64,000 nt of DNA from Halomonas halodenitrificans DSM 735 (GCF_000620045.1 NZ_JHVH01000002.1:1-64000), one strand, 5' to 3'. Positions 1 to 11,499 are shown, counted from the stretch's first letter. Notes: generated from the sequence alone by a model not told the origin. Numbers and translations are program-made.

Positions 1-241
1 GCAGGAACTCACGAGCCGTGATCAGCACTTCCTCCTGCTCGGACGTGAGCGTCGCCAGGAGGTTGTGTCGCGTGTGAGATCGATCATAGACATTATCACG
101 GTAACGCCAGCGCCGGATGGTCGCGGTGGCGACGCCATACTGACGGGCCAGCTCGCTATCCGTGATACTGGAGGGTGCTGCCTGAATCTCGGCACGGATC
201 TTCGGTGTCGTCGTCGCTTGTTTATGCAGTTTGATGTCCAT
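1..241 (-). CDS. IS481-type transposase, N-terminal part (runs off the window)
   Basis: About 80 residues are visible, from the ATG at 239-241 to the window edge. The protein begins MDIKLHKQATTTPKIRAEIQ, then has a helix-turn-helix with LARQYGVATATIRRWR around residues 31-47, followed by DRSHT near residue 54. This arrangement is typical of the DNA-binding N-terminus of IS481-family DDE transposases, which would carry an rve catalytic domain further on, beyond the window. The gene lies about 120 bp inside the Tn7-like end, where a Tn7 element would normally carry tnsA. It may be an IS inserted into the larger element, or the whole element may be an IS481 relative. Whether the gene is intact cannot be judged here. 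Confidence 0.75.
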   Translation of the reverse strand, partial: MDIKLHKQATTTPKIRAEIQAAPSSITDSELARQYGVATATIRRWRYRDNVYDRSHTRHNLLATLTSEQEEVLITAREFL

Positions 242-362
242 GAACCTGCTCCCGGATGAATTGCTGAAGAAGCTCCCTCGCGGCTAGCAGAGGATAACTC
301 CTATAGGCGATTTGATCATCCGGTACCCCACACCTAGTTACCGACTTTATTACCATCCCACA
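1..362. mobile_element. Edge of an integrated element with a Tn7-like end at attTn7
   Basis: Read on the minus strand, the sequence starting at 362 is TGTGGGATGGTAATAAAGTC, 24-25 bases after the glmS stop codon. Tn7 ends begin with TGTGGG, and the right end carries 22-bp TnsB sites of the form GACAATAAAGTCTTAAACTG. Here the matching 22 bases lie at 333-354 and share AATAAAGTC and AACT. Tn7 is known to insert about 25 bp past glmS with its right end next to glmS, so sequence and position agree. The five bases just outside, 363-367, would be the target duplication. The rest of the element lies outside the window. The comparison is from memory of the Tn7 end. An unrelated IS end at this spot remains possible. 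Confidence 0.55.
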
Positions 363-386
363 GCGGCGGTTCGGCGCGGGAGGCCG

Positions 387-2222
387 TCACTCCACCGTTA
401 CGCTCTTGGCCAGATTCCGCGGCTGGTCCACATCCGTGCCCTTGAGCACCGCCACGTGGTAGCTGAGCAGCTGTAGCGGCAAGGTATAGAGAATCGGCGC
501 CAGCGCCTCATGTACCCGGGGCAGATGCAGCACTCGAATGCCCTCGGCCGCCTCGAGGCCGACTTCCTCGTCGGCAAACACGAACAGCTCGCCGCCGCGG
601 GCCCGCACCTCCTGGAGGTTGGACTTGAGCTTGTCGAGAAGCTCGTCGTTGGGCGCCACGGAGATCACCGGCATATCGCTGTCGACCAGGGCCAGGGGGC
701 CATGCTTGAGCTCTCCCGCCGGGTAGGCCTCGGCGTGGATATAGGAGATTTCCTTGAGCTTGAGCGCCCCCTCCAGGGCGATGGGAAAGTGAGCGCCACG
801 CCCCAGGAAGAGCGCATGCTGCTTCTCGGCGAAGGCCGTGGAGAGCTCTTCGATGGCCGGATCCAACGCCAGTACACGCTCCACCAGCGCCGGCAGGCCG
901 CGCAGCGCCGTGACGATCTCGGCCTGGACGGCGGTGTCGTGGTCCTTGACGCGCCCAAGTGCCAGGGTCAGCAACAGCAGAGCGGTCAACTGGGTCGTGA
1001 AGGCCTTGGTGGAGGCCACGCCGATCTCGGGGCCCGCATGGGTCATCAAGGAGAGGTCCGACTCGCGCACCAGGGAGCTGCCCGGCACGTTGCAGATCGC
1101 CAGGCTGGCCAGATAGCCCTCCGCCCTGGCGAAGCGCAGTGCCGCCAGGGTATCGGCGGTCTCCCCGGACTGGGACAGGGTCACGAACAGGGTCCCGTCG
1201 GGAACCACGACCCGACGATAGCGATACTCCGAGGCAACCTCTACCTGTACCGGAACCCCCGCATAGCGCTCCAGCCAGTAGCGGGCCACCATGCCCGCAT
1301 GATAGCTGGTGCCACAGGCGACGATATGGATCTGCCTGGCCTGGGCAAAGAGCGCCTCGGCCTCGGGGCCAAAGCTTTCCACCAGCGCCGAATGCTCTCC
1401 CAGCCGCCCCTCCAGGGCCGCGCCGATCACCGTCGTCTGCTCATAAATTTCCTTGAGCATGAAGTGACGATACTCGCCCTTGCTGGCGGCGCCATCGCCA
1501 TGCTCGAAGGCCTGCACCTCGCGCTCCACCGGCGCGCCTTCGGCATCGAATACCTCGATGCGACCGCCACTGGAGAGACGCACCGCATCTCCCTCTTCCA
1601 GGTAGATAAAGCGGTCGGTGACCTGCAACAGGGCGAGCGGGTCGGAACCGAGGAAGGCCTCACCGATGCCCACGCCCACCACCAGCGGGCTGCCCTTGCG
1701 GGCACCGATGATGACATCGGGCTCATCGGCGTGAATCACGCCCAGGGCATAGGCCCCATCCAATCGAGCCAGGACGCTGCGCACCGCGGCAAGCAGGTCA
1801 CCGACCTGGCGGCTCTCGCGCTCCAGCAGGTGGGCCACCACCTCGGTATCGGTCTCGGAGGTAAAGGCATAGCCCTCGGCCTCGAGCTCGAGGCGCAGCG
1901 CCTCATGGTTCTCGATGATGCCGTTGTGCACCACCGCCAGACGCTCACCGGACCGATGAGGATGCGCATTCAGCTCACTGGGCCGGCCATGGGTCGCCCA
2001 GCGGGTATGGGCGATGCCGGAGCGTCCCGGCAGCGGCTCGGCGACCAGGCGCTCCTCCAGGGCCGCTACCTTGCCCATCGCCCGGCAGCGCTGCAGACGG
2101 CCATCGGTGGCGAGCACCGCCATGCCGGCCGAATCATAGCCGCGGTATTCCAGGCGCTTGAGCCCCTCGAGAAGAATTCCTTCCACGTTACGCTCGGCAA
2201 CGGCTCCGACGATTCCACACAT
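387..2222 (-). CDS. glmS: Glutamine--fructose-6-phosphate aminotransferase (isomerizing)
   Basis: Makes glucosamine-6-phosphate from fructose-6-phosphate and glutamine, the first step to UDP-GlcNAc for peptidoglycan and lipopolysaccharide. The 611-residue protein is full length. It begins MCGIVGAV, so Cys2 becomes the N-terminal nucleophile of the glutaminase domain. Two SIS sugar-binding domains follow, with SQSGETADT in the first. The C-terminus LAKSVTVE is the conserved end whose coding sequence is the TnsD recognition region in Tn7 hosts. It lies 12 bp downstream of glmU on the same strand, so the two are probably cotranscribed. Downstream is the Tn7-like end. Confidence 0.98.
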   Translation of the reverse strand: MCGIVGAVAERNVEGILLEGLKRLEYRGYDSAGMAVLATDGRLQRCRAMGKVAALEERLVAEPLPGRSGIAHTRWATHGRPSELNAHPHRSGERLAVVHNGIIENHEALRLELEAEGYAFTSETDTEVVAHLLERESRQVGDLLAAVRSVLARLDGAYALGVIHADEPDVIIGARKGSPLVVGVGIGEAFLGSDPLALLQVTDRFIYLEEGDAVRLSSGGRIEVFDAEGAPVEREVQAFEHGDGAASKGEYRHFMLKEIYEQTTVIGAALEGRLGEHSALVESFGPEAEALFAQARQIHIVACGTSYHAGMVARYWLERYAGVPVQVEVASEYRYRRVVVPDGTLFVTLSQSGETADTLAALRFARAEGYLASLAICNVPGSSLVRESDLSLMTHAGPEIGVASTKAFTTQLTALLLLTLALGRVKDHDTAVQAEIVTALRGLPALVERVLALDPAIEELSTAFAEKQHALFLGRGAHFPIALEGALKLKEISYIHAEAYPAGELKHGPLALVDSDMPVISVAPNDELLDKLKSNLQEVRARGGELFVFADEEVGLEAAEGIRVLHLPRVHEALAPILYTLPLQLLSYHVAVLKGTDVDQPRNLAKSVTVE

Positions 2223-2234
2223 CGTTTTTTCTCC

Positions 2235-3599
2235 TCAGTCATCCTGCTTGCGGGGTCGCGGCCAGTCGGCCTTGCTGACCTGACGGGCACGAGACACGGC
2301 CAGGGCGTTGTCGGGCACGTCCTTGGCTACCGTGGAACCCGCCCCCACCGTGGCCCCTCGACCCACGCTTACCGGTGCCACCAGGGCACTGTTGGAGCCG
2401 ATAAAGGCGCCGTCCCCGATCTCGGTACGGTGCTTGTTGGCGCCGTCGTAGTTGCAGGTGATGGTACCGGCACCGACGTTGACGCCGCGACCCAGGCAAG
2501 CATCGCCCACATAACTCAGGTGATTGATCTTGCTCCCCTCGCCCACCTCGACGTTCTTGGTCTCGACGAAGTTACCCACCTTGGCCCCTACCGCCAGGCG
2601 CGAGCCGGGTCGCAGGCGGGCAAAGGGACCGATGGCGGCGCGTCCGGCGATCACCGCCCCTTCGATAACGCTATGCGGCTCGATCACACTCTCGGCGCCG
2701 ATGTGGCTATTGCGGATCACGCAATGAGGCCCGATGCGGACTCCCTCGCCCAGCTCCACTTCGCCTTCGAAGACGCAGCCCACGTCGATCTCCACGTCGT
2801 GGCCGCAGCGCAGGGTGCCGCGCACGTCGAGGCGCGACGGGTCGGCGAGTGCCACGCCCTCGGTCATCAGTCGTTCGGCGATGGCCTGCTGGTGGGCACG
2901 CTCGAGACGTGCCATCTGCAGGCGATTATTGACACCCTCTACCTCCACCGGGTCGGCCGGCTGGGCGGTGACCACCCGGACCCCCTCGGCAGCCGCCATG
3001 GCGATGATATCGGTGAGATAGTACTCGCCCTGGGCATTGTCGGCGGAGAGCCGCGGCAACCAGCGTCGTAGCTGATCGGCGGTCATGGCCATGATGCCGG
3101 TATTGCACTCGCGCACCCCACGCTCGTTCTCGCTGGCATCCTTGTGTTCGACGATGGCCACGGCCTGCCCCTCGGCGTTGCGCAGGATGCGTCCATAGCC
3201 GTCGGGATCATCGAGGGTCACGGTCAGCAGGCCCAGGTGATCGTCGTCGACGCCATCCAGTAGCCGTTCGAGCGTCGCACGATGAATAAGCGGCACATCG
3301 CCGTAGAGCACCAGTACCTTGCCATTACCGAGCCCGTCCAGTGCCTGAGCCACGGCATGGCCGGTGCCCTTCTGCTCGGCCTGCAAGGCGAAATGCACCC
3401 GACACTCGGCCAGTGCCTCACGCACCTTGTCGGCACCGTGGCCCACCACGACATGGGTGCGCTCGGCGCGGAGACCCACGGCAGTATCGATCACATGACG
3501 CACCATGGGCTTGCCGGCCAGACGATGCAGTACCTTGGGCAGGGTCGAGCGCATCCGGGTGCCCTGCCCGGCAGCCAGTATCACGACATCAAGCGTCAT
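2235..3599 (-). CDS. glmU: Bifunctional UDP-GlcNAc pyrophosphorylase / GlcN-1-P acetyltransferase
   Basis: Carries out the last two steps to UDP-GlcNAc: acetylation of glucosamine-1-phosphate, then uridylyl transfer. At 454 residues it matches the family length. The N-terminal nucleotidyltransferase domain starts with LAAGQGTRMRSTLPKVLH, the GxGTxM and Lys motif of sugar nucleotidyltransferases. The C-terminal half is a hexapeptide-repeat left-handed beta-helix (repeats such as IGPHCVIRNSHIGAES) with the acetyltransferase segment KNVEVGEGSKINHLSYVGDA. It lies between apbE (3 bp upstream) and glmS. A glmU-glmS pair after the atp operon is the usual gammaproteobacterial order, although here mgtE, uppP and apbE intervene. 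Confidence 0.98.
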   Translation of the reverse strand: MTLDVVILAAGQGTRMRSTLPKVLHRLAGKPMVRHVIDTAVGLRAERTHVVVGHGADKVREALAECRVHFALQAEQKGTGHAVAQALDGLGNGKVLVLYGDVPLIHRATLERLLDGVDDDHLGLLTVTLDDPDGYGRILRNAEGQAVAIVEHKDASENERGVRECNTGIMAMTADQLRRWLPRLSADNAQGEYYLTDIIAMAAAEGVRVVTAQPADPVEVEGVNNRLQMARLERAHQQAIAERLMTEGVALADPSRLDVRGTLRCGHDVEIDVGCVFEGEVELGEGVRIGPHCVIRNSHIGAESVIEPHSVIEGAVIAGRAAIGPFARLRPGSRLAVGAKVGNFVETKNVEVGEGSKINHLSYVGDACLGRGVNVGAGTITCNYDGANKHRTEIGDGAFIGSNSALVAPVSVGRGATVGAGSTVAKDVPDNALAVSRARQVSKADWPRPRKQDD

Positions 3600-3602
3600 C
3601 CT

Positions 3603-4679
3603 TCACTCCTGATTCTGTTGATCATTGAGTCCCAGTTCCTCGACCCGCTCATCGCCGAACTGTTCGACGAAGGCGGGGGTGACCCGGCTCGTCCAACCAT
3701 CGTCCTCGCGTAATATCATCAGCGCACTCAGCTGATGCTCACGGGCCAGTGCCATGCCCGCTTCCTCGCCCAGCACCATCAGCGCCGTGGCCCAGGCATC
3801 CGCCCAGGCATTGGACGTGTGGAAGACGCTTACCGACGCCAGGCGATGGGTAATCGGCCTTCCGGTACGTGGGTCCAGGGTATGGGAGTAGCGTCGTCCA
3901 TCCTCTTCGAAGTAGTTGCGGTAGTCGCCGGATGTCGCCACCGAGACATCATGCAGCGCCAGCATGTACTGGGCCTCCTGACGATCCGCCAGGGGCGCCT
4001 CGATGCCGATGCGCCAGGGCTCCTGCTCGCCGTCGCGGTAACCGCTGGCGAGCAGGTCGCCACCGAGATTCACCAGATAGTGCTCGATCCCTTCGGCGGC
4101 GAGGAAGTCCGCCACCCGATCCGTGGCGTGGCCCTTGGCCACGCCGCCGAGGTCGATGGTCACATCACGCATGCGCCTTGCCTCACGCTGCCCGGCATCG
4201 AGCTCCAGGGCATCGGTACCGACCCGTTCCAGTCGACGGGCCAGCTCGGCATCGGTGGGGACCTCCTTCGGGCGCGCCTCGGCACCGAAGCTCCAGAGGT
4301 TGACCAGCCCGCCCACGGTCATATCGAAGGCGCCACCGCTCTCCTCGGATACGGTCCGACCGATGGCCAGGACCTCGAAAAGCTTATCGGAAAGCGGCTG
4401 CCACTCCCCCGTCGGTGCCTGGTTGAAGACCATTAGTTCGGAGTCATCGCGGTAAATCGACATGCCGGCGTCCACCGACTCCAGTTCGGCGAGAATCCCC
4501 GTCTCCAGATCGTTAAGCTCGCCACGCGTCAGGGGATCGGCGATGGTCACCTGATAGAAGCTGCCGAAGACACCGCCCTCGAGGCGTACCGGCGAGTCGA
4601 GTGGTCGTTCGCTCTCGGAACAGGCCGATAGTGCAAGCAACAGCAGCAAGGTGGGCAACAGCAGAAGATATCGAATCAC
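3603..4679 (-). CDS. apbE: FAD:protein FMN transferase, ApbE family lipoprotein
   Basis: ApbE-type enzymes use FAD to attach FMN covalently to a threonine of target flavoproteins on the periplasmic side. I chose the GTG at 4677-4679 because GAGGAG stands 7 bases before it and it starts directly at a lipoprotein signal peptide (VIRYLLLLP, lipobox LSAC). The ATG at 4718 would add 13 residues and overlap uppP. From the GTG the protein is 358 residues. Family signatures include DLGGVAKGHATDRV in the middle and DAWATALMVLG near the C-terminus, with DPRTGRPI between them. No Rnf or Nqr target genes are in the window. Confidence 0.93.
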   Translation of the reverse strand: MIRYLLLLPTLLLLLALSACSESERPLDSPVRLEGGVFGSFYQVTIADPLTRGELNDLETGILAELESVDAGMSIYRDDSELMVFNQAPTGEWQPLSDKLFEVLAIGRTVSEESGGAFDMTVGGLVNLWSFGAEARPKEVPTDAELARRLERVGTDALELDAGQREARRMRDVTIDLGGVAKGHATDRVADFLAAEGIEHYLVNLGGDLLASGYRDGEQEPWRIGIEAPLADRQEAQYMLALHDVSVATSGDYRNYFEEDGRRYSHTLDPRTGRPITHRLASVSVFHTSNAWADAWATALMVLGEEAGMALAREHQLSALMILREDDGWTSRVTPAFVEQFGDERVEELGLNDQQNQE

Positions 4680-4702
4680 GCGGGGGCTCCTCACCGGGAG
4701 TG

Positions 4703-5500
4703 TTACCAGAATAGCCACAACAGCCAGATACCGAGTAGCAGCCGGTAGATCACGAAAGGCTGCATACCGACTCGCTTGATGAAAGCCAGGAAGTAGTGAA
4801 TGCAGAGATAGGCGCTGATAGCCGAGAGCAGGGCCCCCACCGTCAGGGTAAACCAGTCCACCTCGGCCGCGTCACGAACAAGACCCAGGGCCTCCGTCCC
4901 GCCGGCCAGCACAATAACCGGGATCGACATCAGAAACGAGAAACGCGCCGCGGATTCACGATTCATGCCCAGCATCAGCGCCGCGGTAATGGTGATGCCC
5001 GAGCGCGAGGTACCGGGAATCAAGGCCAGCGCCTGGGCCAGGCCGATCAGCAGGGCATCGCGCAGCGTCAGCTGATACTCGTCGCGATTGCCGCGGTGGC
5101 GCAGGTCCACATAGGCCAGCAGCAGACCGAAGACGATAAGTCCGAAGGCGATGATCAGCGGCGAACGCATGTCGTCCTGGATGACATCATGGAAGGCCAG
5201 CCCCACCAGGCATACGGGAATCGTCGCCAACACGACCCACCAGGCCAGACGCGCATCGTCGTCCACTCCGCGGCCCGCCAGCGACCCCGCCCAGCTGAGC
5301 GTCATGTTCAGAAGTTCCTGGCGGAAATAGATCACCACCGCCGCCAGGCTGCCGATATGCAGGGCCACGTCGAAGGCCAGCCCCTGGTCGTCCCAGTCGC
5401 TGAGCGCGGGCACCAGGATCAAGTGGGCAGAACTGGAAACCGGCAGGAATTCCGTGAGTCCCTGGAGGATGGAGAGTACAACAACCTGAAGCCAATCCAT
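4703..5500 (-). CDS. uppP: Undecaprenyl-diphosphate phosphatase
   Basis: Integral membrane phosphatase that recycles undecaprenyl diphosphate to the monophosphate carrier used for peptidoglycan and O-antigen synthesis; bacitracin resistance is a known side effect. The 265-residue, very hydrophobic protein has both family motifs: EFLPVSSSAHLILVPAL near the N-terminus and PGTSRSGITITAALMLG around residues 160-178. AGGAAAAG lies before the ATG. It is followed by apbE on the same strand. The linking theme with nearby glmU/glmS is cell-wall precursor supply, but the lipoprotein partner is functionally unrelated. Confidence 0.96.
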   Translation of the reverse strand: MDWLQVVVLSILQGLTEFLPVSSSAHLILVPALSDWDDQGLAFDVALHIGSLAAVVIYFRQELLNMTLSWAGSLAGRGVDDDARLAWWVVLATIPVCLVGLAFHDVIQDDMRSPLIIAFGLIVFGLLLAYVDLRHRGNRDEYQLTLRDALLIGLAQALALIPGTSRSGITITAALMLGMNRESAARFSFLMSIPVIVLAGGTEALGLVRDAAEVDWFTLTVGALLSAISAYLCIHYFLAFIKRVGMQPFVIYRLLLGIWLLWLFW

Positions 5501-5605
5501 GGTCTTTTCCTGTTATCTATCGCTTGTGCCCGCAGGGGGACACGCCGCGCAGAGGATACACCCGCGGCGCCGGAGTGTCCGCTTCACTTGTCACCGAATC
5601 GGGCC

Positions 5606-6976
5606 TCATGTTCCGAGGATTACCGTGGCGATGCCGAAGTAGACCAGCACGCCGGAGGCATCGATCAGCGTCGTTACCAGCGGCGCCGAGGCGGTGGCCG
5701 GATCCCAGCCGAGACGGTCGAGCAGGAAAGGCAGGCACATGCCCAACAGGCTGCCGAATAGAACGATGGTCACCATGCTCATGGCCACTACCATGGCCAG
5801 CAATTCCCCGCCGCGCATGATCCCGATGGGTGCCACCGCCAGCGCCATGGTCAGCCCCAGCGAGCCCGCCACCAATAGTTCACGCCCCAGCAGCTTGCTC
5901 CAATCCTTGATGCCCACGTCGCCGGTGGCCATGCCACGCACCATCAGGGTGGCGGCCTGGGCGCCGGCGTTGCCACCGCTACCGATCAGCAGCGGCAGGA
6001 AGAATACCAGGGCGACCTGCGCGGCGATGGTCTCCTCGAAGTAGGCGATGCCGGCCCCCGAGAAGAGGTTGGCGAATACCAGCAGCACCAGCCAGGTGAC
6101 CCGCTTGCGATACAGGCTCCACAACGGCACTCGACTGACCCCATCCTCCAGGGCACCGATCGACATCCCCTTGTGGATATCTTCGGTGGCCTCGGACTCG
6201 ACCACATCCATGGCATCATCATGGGTGACGATACCCACCAGCCGGGCCTCTTCGTCCACGACCGGCAGCGCCAACAGGTCGTAGCGGGCGACGATACGCG
6301 CCACCTCCTCCTGGGCTTCCTCGACCGAGGTGTGGATAACGTCGCGAATCATCAGCTCATCGATAGCCGCCCCGGGAGGCGCCACCATGAGCTGACGAAG
6401 CGACAGGGTGCCTGCCAGTCGCCCTCGGGCATCGATGATATACAGCTGATAGACCGTCTCCGCATCGGGCGCCGTCTGACGCACTCGCATCATCGCCTGA
6501 GACACCGTCATGCCACTGGGAATGGCCACATAGTCGGCGGTCATGATCGCCCCGGCGGTCCCCTCCTCGTAGCTGGCCAGTCGCTTGAGTGCCTCGCGCT
6601 CGCGGCGAGCCATGCGTCGCAGCAAGCCCTGGCGACGATCCTCGTCGAGCCGATTGAAGAAATCGACCCGCTCATCGGACCCCATCTCCTCGAGGATCAA
6701 TAACAGTCGCTCATCGCTCATCGCCTCGGCGAGTACCAGCTGGGCATCGCCGGGCAGATGCCCCAGCATGCTGGCGCGCCGCTCCAGCGGCAGGTGCCTC
6801 ATCAGGCCAAGGGCACGAGATGAATCATCGTCCTCCTCGAGGACCGCCTCGAAGACCGAGGCGATATCCGCCGAGCGTAGCTCCGACAGCAGCGCTTCGA
6901 GGCGCTCGTCATCCTCTTCGACAAGCGCCTGGCAGAGTGATGCCCGGTAGGTGTCGAGATTCTCGGTAAGTGACAT
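5606..6976 (-). CDS. mgtE: MgtE-type magnesium transporter
   Basis: Mg2+ channel/transporter of the inner membrane. I place the start at the ATG 6974-6976 (MSLTENL), which has GGAGG six bases upstream; a start four codons earlier is possible. The 456-residue protein has the family layout: an N-terminal alpha-helical MgtE_N domain (repeated acidic helices, residues about 30-130), two CBS domains (about 130-250, for example VDEEARLVGIVTHDDAMDVV), a connecting helix, and five predicted membrane helices from about residue 285 to the end. The acidic MgtE_N and CBS domains gate the pore in response to cytosolic Mg2+. It lies downstream of the atp operon, beyond a probable terminator. Confidence 0.95.
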   Translation of the reverse strand: MSLTENLDTYRASLCQALVEEDDERLEALLSELRSADIASVFEAVLEEDDDSSRALGLMRHLPLERRASMLGHLPGDAQLVLAEAMSDERLLLILEEMGSDERVDFFNRLDEDRRQGLLRRMARREREALKRLASYEEGTAGAIMTADYVAIPSGMTVSQAMMRVRQTAPDAETVYQLYIIDARGRLAGTLSLRQLMVAPPGAAIDELMIRDVIHTSVEEAQEEVARIVARYDLLALPVVDEEARLVGIVTHDDAMDVVESEATEDIHKGMSIGALEDGVSRVPLWSLYRKRVTWLVLLVFANLFSGAGIAYFEETIAAQVALVFFLPLLIGSGGNAGAQAATLMVRGMATGDVGIKDWSKLLGRELLVAGSLGLTMALAVAPIGIMRGGELLAMVVAMSMVTIVLFGSLLGMCLPFLLDRLGWDPATASAPLVTTLIDASGVLVYFGIATVILGT

Positions 6977-7028
6977 GGCATCCTCCATGGCGCCCAGGAA
7001 CCGGCCACCGAGATGGCAGAGACAAGAA

Positions 7029-7065
7029 CGCCCCCGTACTCGACGTTACCAGCGAGCAGGGGGCG
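7029..7065 (-). terminator. Stem-loop after atpC, probable atp operon terminator
   Basis: CGCCCCC at 7029-7035 pairs with GGGGGCG at 7059-7065, with an inner CTCG/CGAG helix. On the minus strand it is followed by a T-containing stretch rather than a clean T-run. It sits 23 bp after the atpC stop, which makes it the likely end of the atp transcript. Confidence 0.5.
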
Positions 7066-7088
7066 CGAGACTCACGCAGGGGCGACGA

Positions 7089-7517
7089 TCAGCCCTTGCC
7101 GGACTTCTTGCGCAGTTGCTGGATCGTGCGCAGCTGAGCCACGGCTTCGGCCAGGTCGGCCGAGGCACGGGTGTAATCCAGCTCGGCGGACTTGTCGTTG
7201 AGGTTCTTCAACGCATGCTGACGAGCCTCTTCGGCAGCCGCCTCATCGAGATCATGGGCTCGGGTGGCCGAGTCGGCCAGGATGGTCACCACGTCCGGCT
7301 GGACTTCAAGGAAGCCCCCCGATACGTAGTAGCTCTCCTCCTGGCCACCATCATGTAGCACCCTCACCGGACCCGGCTTGAGCTCGGTCAGCAGCGGGGC
7401 GTGGCCGGGAAGAATCCCCAGCTCACCCATGCGTCCGTTGGCTATGATCCGCTCGATCTCGCCGGAGAAGACCCCCTCCTCGGCGCTGACGATCTCGCAC
7501 TTGAAGCTTTGCGTCAT
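7089..7517 (-). CDS. atpC: F1Fo ATP synthase epsilon subunit
   Basis: Central-stalk subunit of F1 that couples rotation and can inhibit ATP hydrolysis. At 142 residues it is normal length. The N-terminal beta-sandwich contains the conserved GxxGxLGILPGHAPLLTxLxPG segment (residues about 29-49). The C-terminal half is the two-helix inhibitory domain, with DEAAAEEARQHALKNL and a basic tail. It is the last gene of the atp operon, 25 bp after atpD. Confidence 0.98.
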   Translation of the reverse strand: MTQSFKCEIVSAEEGVFSGEIERIIANGRMGELGILPGHAPLLTELKPGPVRVLHDGGQEESYYVSGGFLEVQPDVVTILADSATRAHDLDEAAAEEARQHALKNLNDKSAELDYTRASADLAEAVAQLRTIQQLRKKSGKG

Positions 7518-7542
7518 GACGACGTCTCCCAGGTAGACGGGA

Positions 7543-8985
<1,443 letters not shown>

Positions 8986-9867
8986 TTATACGGCCGCGGC
9001 ACCACCGACGATCTCGGAGATTTCCTGGGTAATGGCCGCCTGACGGGCCTTGTTGTACACCAGCTCCAGGTCGTCGATCAGATTGCCGGCGTTGTCGGTG
9101 GCACTCTTCATGGCGATCATCCGGGCGGCCTGTTCACAGGACCCGTTCTCGACCACCGCCTGGTACACCTGCGATTCGACGAATCGCACCAGCAGGCTGT
9201 CCAGCAGCGCCTTGGCATCCGGCTCATACAGGTAGTCCCAGCTACCGGGACGCTTGTCTTCTTCGTCGTTCGAATCCGAGCCCATATCGGGTGACAGGGG
9301 CAACAGCTGACGAACCACCGGTTTCTGAGTCATGGTGTTGACGAACTCGTTGTACACCACGCACAAGTGGTCCAGCCGGCCCTCGTCATAGGCATCCAGC
9401 ATCACCTTCACGCTGCCGATCAGGTTCTCGACCTCGGGCGCCTCGCCCAGGCCGCTCTTCGACGCGACGAGGTTGCCCCCGTAGCTCTTGAAGAAACTGC
9501 CTGCCTTGCTGCCCAGGGCACAGAAATCCAGCTCGGCACCCTGATCACGCCATGCCTTGGCATCCTTGACAACGGCCTTGAACATGTTGACGTTCAGGCC
9601 GCCACACAGGCCGCGGTCGGTGGACACCACGATGTAACCGACGCGCTTCACCTCACGCTCGACCATCCACGGATGGCGATACTCGGGGTTGGCATCGGCG
9701 ACATGCGCGACCACGTTGCGAATCTGATGCGCATAGGGCTGGCTGGACTTCATCAGGTCCTGGGCCTTGCGCATCTTCGACGCCGCGACCATTTCCATGG
9801 CGCTGGTGATCTTCTGCGTGTTCTTGATGCTCCCGATCTGGGTGCGTATCTCTTTTGCAGCTGCCAT
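8986..9867 (-). CDS. atpG: F1Fo ATP synthase gamma subunit
   Basis: Rotor shaft of F1. The 293-residue protein begins [20 protein letters not shown], the conserved N-terminal helix, and ends with a matching C-terminal helix ([20 protein letters not shown]). The middle Rossmann-like domain carries [11 protein letters not shown] slightly polar insertion ([15 protein letters not shown], near residues 195-210) is lineage-variable in the family. It lies between atpA and atpD in the standard order. Confidence 0.98.
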   Translation of the reverse strand: MAAAKEIRTQIGSIKNTQKITSAMEMVAASKMRKAQDLMKSSQPYAHQIRNVVAHVADANPEYRHPWMVEREVKRVGYIVVSTDRGLCGGLNVNMFKAVVKDAKAWRDQGAELDFCALGSKAGSFFKSYGGNLVASKSGLGEAPEVENLIGSVKVMLDAYDEGRLDHLCVVYNEFVNTMTQKPVVRQLLPLSPDMGSDSNDEEDKRPGSWDYLYEPDAKALLDSLLVRFVESQVYQAVVENGSCEQAARMIAMKSATDNAGNLIDDLELVYNKARQAAITQEISEIVGGAAAV

Positions 9868-9938
9868 AGCGATCTACTCCGTTCGTGGCACTCAGTAGGC
9901 TCCAGGGCCCGCCCCATCAGCGGGACAGGCCAACGGGG

Positions 9939-11483
9939 TTACCAGCTCTGAGTGGCCTTGAACTTCTCGAGACCCTCTTTCAGTCCATCCTGGATCTCGC
10001 TGCTGTAGTCGCCGGTCTGGTTGATCTTGTCGAGCAGCTCGGCGTACTCGGCCTTCATGAAGTCGCGCAGGGCACGCTCGAAGTCCAGGATCTTGTTGAC
10101 CTCGACCCCTTCCAGATGGCCTTCATTGGCGGCATACAGGGAGAGCGCCATCTCGGCCACGGACATCGGCGAGTACTGGTTCTGCTTCATCAGCTCGGTC
10201 ACTCGCTGACCGTGCTCCAGCTGCTTGCGGGTGGCCTCGTCCAGATCGGAAGCGAACTGGGCGAAGGCCGCCAGCTCACGATACTGGGCCAGGGCCAGAC
10301 GCACGCTGCCACCGAGCTTCTTGATGATCTTGGTCTGAGCGGAGCCGCCCACACGAGAGACCGACAGGCCGGCGTTGATGGCCGGACGAATGCCCGAGTT
10401 GAACAGATCGGTCTCGAGGAAGATCTGACCATCGGTGATCGAGATCACGTTGGTAGGAACGAAGGCCGAGACGTCACCGCCCTGGGTCTCGATGATCGGC
10501 AACGCCGTCAGCGAGCCGGTCTTGCCCTTCACTTCACCGTTGGTGAACTTCTCGACGTAGTCGGCGTTCACGCGTGCCGCGCGCTCCAGCAGGCGGGAGT
10601 GGAGGTAGAAGACGTCACCCGGGAAGGCCTCACGACCCGGCGGACGACGCAGCAGCAGGGACACCTGGCGATAGGCCACGGCCTGCTTGGAGAGGTCATC
10701 ATAGACGATCAGGGCGTCTTCACCGCGGTCGCGGAAGTATTCGCCCATGGTGCAACCGGCATAGGCCGCGAGGAACTGCATCGGGGCCGGGTCGGCGGCG
10801 CCGGCGGCGACCACGATGGTGTGCTCCATCGCGCCGTGCTCTTCGAGCTTGCGCACCACGTTGGCGATGGTCGACTGCTTCTGACCGATAGCCACGTAGA
10901 CACAGGTGACCCCGGTGCCTTTCTGGTTGATGATGGCATCGATGGCGATGGCCGACTTACCGATCTGACGGTCACCGATGATCAGCTCACGCTGACCGCG
11001 GCCGATCGGCACCATGGCGTCGATGGACTTGAAGCCGGTCTGAATCGGCTCGTCAACCGACTGACGGGTGATGACGCCGGGAGCGACCTTTTCTACCGCA
11101 TCGGTCTGCTTGGCGTTGATATCGCCCTTGCCGTCGATGGGATTACCCAGGGCATCGACCACGCGTCCGCATAGCTCGGGGCCCACCGGCACCTCGAGGA
11201 TACGACCGGTACACTGGGCGGTCATGCCCTCTTCGAGCTGCAGATAGTCGCCCAGGACCACGGCGCCCACGGAGTCGCGCTCGAGGTTGAGCACCATGCC
11301 GTAGATGCTGCCGGGGAATTCGATCATTTCACCGAACATCGCGTCTTCCAGGCCGTGTACTTTCACGATGCCGTCGGAAACGCTGACGATGGTGCCCTGA
11401 TTGCGGGCTTCAGATGCGACATCAAGCTTCTCGATACGCTGCTTGATAATGTCGCTGATCTCGGAAGGATTCAGTTGCTGCAT
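9939..11483 (-). CDS. atpA: F1Fo ATP synthase alpha subunit
   Basis: Non-catalytic nucleotide-binding subunit of F1. The 514-residue length is standard. It begins [20 protein letters not shown], has the P-loop [15 protein letters not shown] around residue 170, and carries the signature region [18 protein letters not shown], including the arginine-finger serine-arginine pair. The P-loop ends in Ser rather than the more common Thr, which the motif allows. It lies 16 bp after atpH. Confidence 0.99.
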   Translation of the reverse strand: MQQLNPSEISDIIKQRIEKLDVASEARNQGTIVSVSDGIVKVHGLEDAMFGEMIEFPGSIYGMVLNLERDSVGAVVLGDYLQLEEGMTAQCTGRILEVPVGPELCGRVVDALGNPIDGKGDINAKQTDAVEKVAPGVITRQSVDEPIQTGFKSIDAMVPIGRGQRELIIGDRQIGKSAIAIDAIINQKGTGVTCVYVAIGQKQSTIANVVRKLEEHGAMEHTIVVAAGAADPAPMQFLAAYAGCTMGEYFRDRGEDALIVYDDLSKQAVAYRQVSLLLRRPPGREAFPGDVFYLHSRLLERAARVNADYVEKFTNGEVKGKTGSLTALPIIETQGGDVSAFVPTNVISITDGQIFLETDLFNSGIRPAINAGLSVSRVGGSAQTKIIKKLGGSVRLALAQYRELAAFAQFASDLDEATRKQLEHGQRVTELMKQNQYSPMSVAEMALSLYAANEGHLEGVEVNKILDFERALRDFMKAEYAELLDKINQTGDYSSEIQDGLKEGLEKFKATQSW

Positions 11484-11499
11484 GCCATGTCCCTCAGAC

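Noticed and set aside
510..3071. 853-codon plus-strand open frame opposite glmS and glmU
   Set aside because: It lies wholly antisense to two full-length, motif-bearing genes; long antisense frames are expected in GC-rich DNA. The same applies to other long antisense frames, such as 7867-9294, 9885-11174 and 18968-20734.
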